Below, piece by piece: positions 62,099-64,000 of a DNA stretch of 64,000 nucleotides. The stretch comes from Streptomyces barringtoniae (GTDB lineage Bacteria; Actinomycetota; Actinomycetes; Streptomycetales; Streptomycetaceae). A program made the position numbers and the translations under genes. Position 1 is the stretch's first letter; every line of letters starts with the position of its first letter. The DNA lies in NCBI RefSeq assembly GCF_020819595.1, contig NZ_JAJHNP010000015.1:146014-210013 (forward strand), given 5' to 3'. The notes below the pieces were generated by a model. That model was not told the origin of the DNA. It did not search any database and was given only the letters and a program-made list of their open reading frames with translations.

Positions 62099-62114
62099 TG
62101 GTGAGGAGAGTCTT

Positions 62115-63800
62115 TTGAGTCATCCGCATCCCGAACTCGGCCCGCCCCCGCCCCTTCCCGGGGGCGGCCTGCGCGTCACCCCGCTCGGCGGTCTCGGCGA
62201 GATCGGCCGAAACATGACCGTCTTCGAGTACGGCGGCCGCCTGCTGATCGTCGACTGCGGAGTGCTCTTTCCCGAGGAGGAGCAGCCCGGAATCGACCTG
62301 ATCCTGCCGGACTTCTCGTCCATCCGGGACCGTCTCGACGACATCGAGGGCATCGTCCTCACGCACGGCCACGAGGACCACATCGGCGGTGTCCCGTTCC
62401 TGCTCCGCGAGAAGCCGGACATCCCGCTGATCGGCTCCAAGCTGACCCTCGCCCTGATCGAGGCCAAGCTCCAGGAGCACCGGATCCGCCCGTACACCCT
62501 CGAGGTGGCAGAGGGGCAGCGCGAGCGCATCGGCCCCTTCGACTGCGAGTTCATCGCCGTCAACCACTCCATCCCGGACGCGCTGGCCGTCGCCATCCGC
62601 ACCCCCGCCGGCATGGCGGTGCACACCGGCGACTTCAAGATGGACCAGCTCCCGCTGGACAACCGCCTCACCGACCTGCACGCCTTCGCCCGGCTGAGCG
62701 AGGAGGGCATCGACCTCCTGCTCACCGACTCCACGAACGCCGAGGTCCCGGGCTTCACGCCGCACGAGCGGGACATCTCCAACGTGCTGCGGCAGGTCTT
62801 CGCCGGCGCCCGCAAGCGGATCATCGTCGCCAGCTTCGCCAGCCACGTCCACCGCATCCAGCAGATCCTGGACGCGGCCCACGAGTACGGCCGCCGGGTC
62901 GCCTTCGTCGGCCGCTCCATGGTCCGCAACATGGGCATCGCCAGGGACCTGGGGTACTTGAAGGTGCCTCCGGGGCTGGTCGTGGACGTGAAGACGCTGG
63001 ACGACCTGCCCGACCACGAGGTGGTCCTGGTCTGCACGGGCTCCCAGGGCGAACCGATGGCGGCGCTGTCGAGGATGGCGAACAGGGATCACCAGATCCG
63101 GATCGTCGACGGCGACACCGTCATCCTGGCGTCCTCGCTCATCCCCGGAAACGAGAACGCCGTCTACCGGGTGATCAACGGCCTGACCCGCTGGGGCGCC
63201 AACGTCGTCCACAAGGGCAATGCCAAGGTGCATGTTTCCGGCCACGCGTCCGCGGGCGAGCTGCTGTACTTCTACAACATCTGCCGCCCGAAGAACCTCA
63301 TGCCGGTCCACGGGGAGTGGCGCCACCTGCGCGCCAACGCCGAGCTGGGCGCGCTGACGGGCGTCCCGCACGACCGGATCGTCATCGCCGAGGACGGTGT
63401 CGTGGTCGACCTGGTCGAGGGCAAGGCCAAGATCTCCGGCAAGGTCCAGGCGGGTTACGTCTACGTCGACGGCCTCTCCGTCGGCGACGTCGGCGAGCCG
63501 GCCCTCAAGGACCGCAAGATCCTCGGTGACGAGGGCATCATCTCGGTCTTCGTGGTCGTGGACTCGTCCACCGGCAAGATCACCGGCGGCCCGCACGTCC
63601 AGGCGCGCGGCTCCGGCATCGAGGACGCGGCCTTCGCCGACGTCATCCCGAAGATCACGGAAGTGCTGGAGCGGTCCGCCCAGGACGGCGTCGTGGAGCC
63701 GCACCAGCTCCAGCAACTCATCCGGCGCACTCTCGGCAAGTGGGTCTCGGACACCTATCGCCGCAGGCCGATGATCCTGCCTGTGGTCGTGGAGGTCTGA
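62115..63800 (+). CDS. rnj: Ribonuclease J
   Basis: 561 residues from TTG 62115. Metallo-beta-lactamase/beta-CASP nuclease: zinc motif THGHEDHIGG (about residue 81 onward), HTGDFKMD, beta-CASP part VCTGSQGEPMAALSRMANRD and motif C region VSGHASAGELLYF. A C-terminal domain follows (LGDEGIISVFVVVDSSTGKI). It is an endo/5'-exonuclease for mRNA turnover and rRNA maturation; in Streptomyces it works with RNase E and PNPase, also encoded in this window (pnp). Strong terminator after the stop. Confidence 0.96.
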   Translation: MSHPHPELGPPPPLPGGGLRVTPLGGLGEIGRNMTVFEYGGRLLIVDCGVLFPEEEQPGIDLILPDFSSIRDRLDDIEGIVLTHGHEDHIGGVPFLLREKPDIPLIGSKLTLALIEAKLQEHRIRPYTLEVAEGQRERIGPFDCEFIAVNHSIPDALAVAIRTPAGMAVHTGDFKMDQLPLDNRLTDLHAFARLSEEGIDLLLTDSTNAEVPGFTPHERDISNVLRQVFAGARKRIIVASFASHVHRIQQILDAAHEYGRRVAFVGRSMVRNMGIARDLGYLKVPPGLVVDVKTLDDLPDHEVVLVCTGSQGEPMAALSRMANRDHQIRIVDGDTVILASSLIPGNENAVYRVINGLTRWGANVVHKGNAKVHVSGHASAGELLYFYNICRPKNLMPVHGEWRHLRANAELGALTGVPHDRIVIAEDGVVVDLVEGKAKISGKVQAGYVYVDGLSVGDVGEPALKDRKILGDEGIISVFVVVDSSTGKITGGPHVQARGSGIEDAAFADVIPKITEVLERSAQDGVVEPHQLQQLIRRTLGKWVSDTYRRRPMILPVVVEV

Positions 63801-63821
63801 CGGTCCGTCGGAGCATCACCC

Positions 63822-63859
63822 GAGCGGGGCGCCTCGATTTGCATCGAGGCGCCCCGCTC
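63822..63859 (+). terminator. Strong terminator after rnj
   Basis: Perfect 17-bp arms 63822-63838 and 63843-63859 with loop TTGC. The longest perfect stem in the window; it isolates rnj from the downstream unit. Confidence 0.93.
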
Positions 63860-63944
63860 CAGTACGTTTACGGCTCCGCCCGACCGGGAACCCCAGCACT
63901 TCACGCGCTGGACACGGTGCCCGGAGGGGGTGGGAAAACCGACT

Positions 63945-64000
63945 CAGAACTTCTGATAAAGTCGGAACCGCCGGAAAGGAAACCGCGAGAAAACGCGGGA
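63945..64000 (+). promoter_or_regulatory. Probable start of a ribosomal RNA operon leader (promoter region, cut by window end)
   Basis: TTCTGATAAAGTCGGAACCG followed by CCGGAAAGG resembles, from memory, the TGATAAAGTCGGA-type -10 region and leader repeated upstream of Streptomyces 16S rRNA genes; GATAAAGT would be the -10. A small hairpin CCGCG-AGAAAA-CGCGG ends the window. The rRNA itself is outside, so this is inference. Confidence 0.4.

Overview
This is a high-GC actinobacterial chromosome segment, almost certainly from a Streptomyces core region. Codons end mostly in G or C, GTG and TTG starts are frequent, and the gene order matches what is known for the dxr-ispG-proS-nusA-infB-T7SS-pnp-dapA-rnj stretch of Streptomyces coelicolor. 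Nearly all intact genes are housekeeping or conserved in the genus. The accessory signal lies in several scars where genes have been deleted or broken.

Layout. 1-1.8 kb: tail of an aldehyde dehydrogenase-like gene and a secreted S53 (sedolisin) protease, each followed by a strong hairpin. 1.8-3.3 kb: a mosaic of three truncated carbohydrate-enzyme fragments (a CBM6-like tail, a GH12-like piece, a GH31 alpha-xylosidase head), next to an apparently intact LacI-family regulator with two palindromic operators. 4.7-7.1 kb: acyl-CoA dehydrogenase and a small secreted protein. 7.4-11.3 kb: dxr, a site-2 protease and ispG, combining isoprenoid (MEP) synthesis with regulated intramembrane proteolysis. 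11.3-12.4 kb: scar with a broken anti-sigma-type ATPase, a polymorphic-toxin-like tail and a frameshifted barstar-family immunity gene. 12.4-15.6 kb: two GNAT acetyltransferases and proS. 15.6-18.4 kb: minus-strand group with two lipoproteins, a phosphotransferase homologue lacking its catalytic residues, and a ferritin-like protein.

18.7-25.8 kb is the translation/RNA operon rimP-nusA-ylxR-infB-ylxP-rbfA-truB. Three tandem overlapping mini-ORFs precede infB. 26.1-30.3 kb encodes a 1389-residue fusion of a trypsin-like domain without its catalytic Ser, a P-loop NTPase domain with GSGRT in place of GSGKT, a repeat-built linker and a helical C-terminal part. ribF follows.

31.5-52.4 kb is a type VII (ESX-like) secretion cluster: an EspI/ParA-like ATPase, a small partner and EccE on the minus strand; EccB, mycosin 1, two helical substrate-like proteins, mycosin 2 and a WXG100 pair on the plus strand; EccC on the minus strand; EccD and a beta-propeller protein on the plus strand. 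Between the WXG100 pair and eccC lies a 0.5-kb scar holding two broken small genes, one of them frameshifted by a perfect 20-bp tandem duplication.

52.4-64 kb returns to housekeeping genes: a DUF397 protein, a His/Gly-rich small membrane protein, rpsO-pnp, an M16 peptidase, dapB, thyX, dapA and RNase J, with small membrane proteins between them. The last ~60 bases look like the start of a ribosomal RNA operon leader. No tRNA, CRISPR array, insertion sequence or prophage was seen. The best candidates for undescribed biology are the pseudoprotease-NTPase fusion, the infB and rnj leaders, and the degraded phosphotransferase; none amounts to a clearly new multi-gene system.
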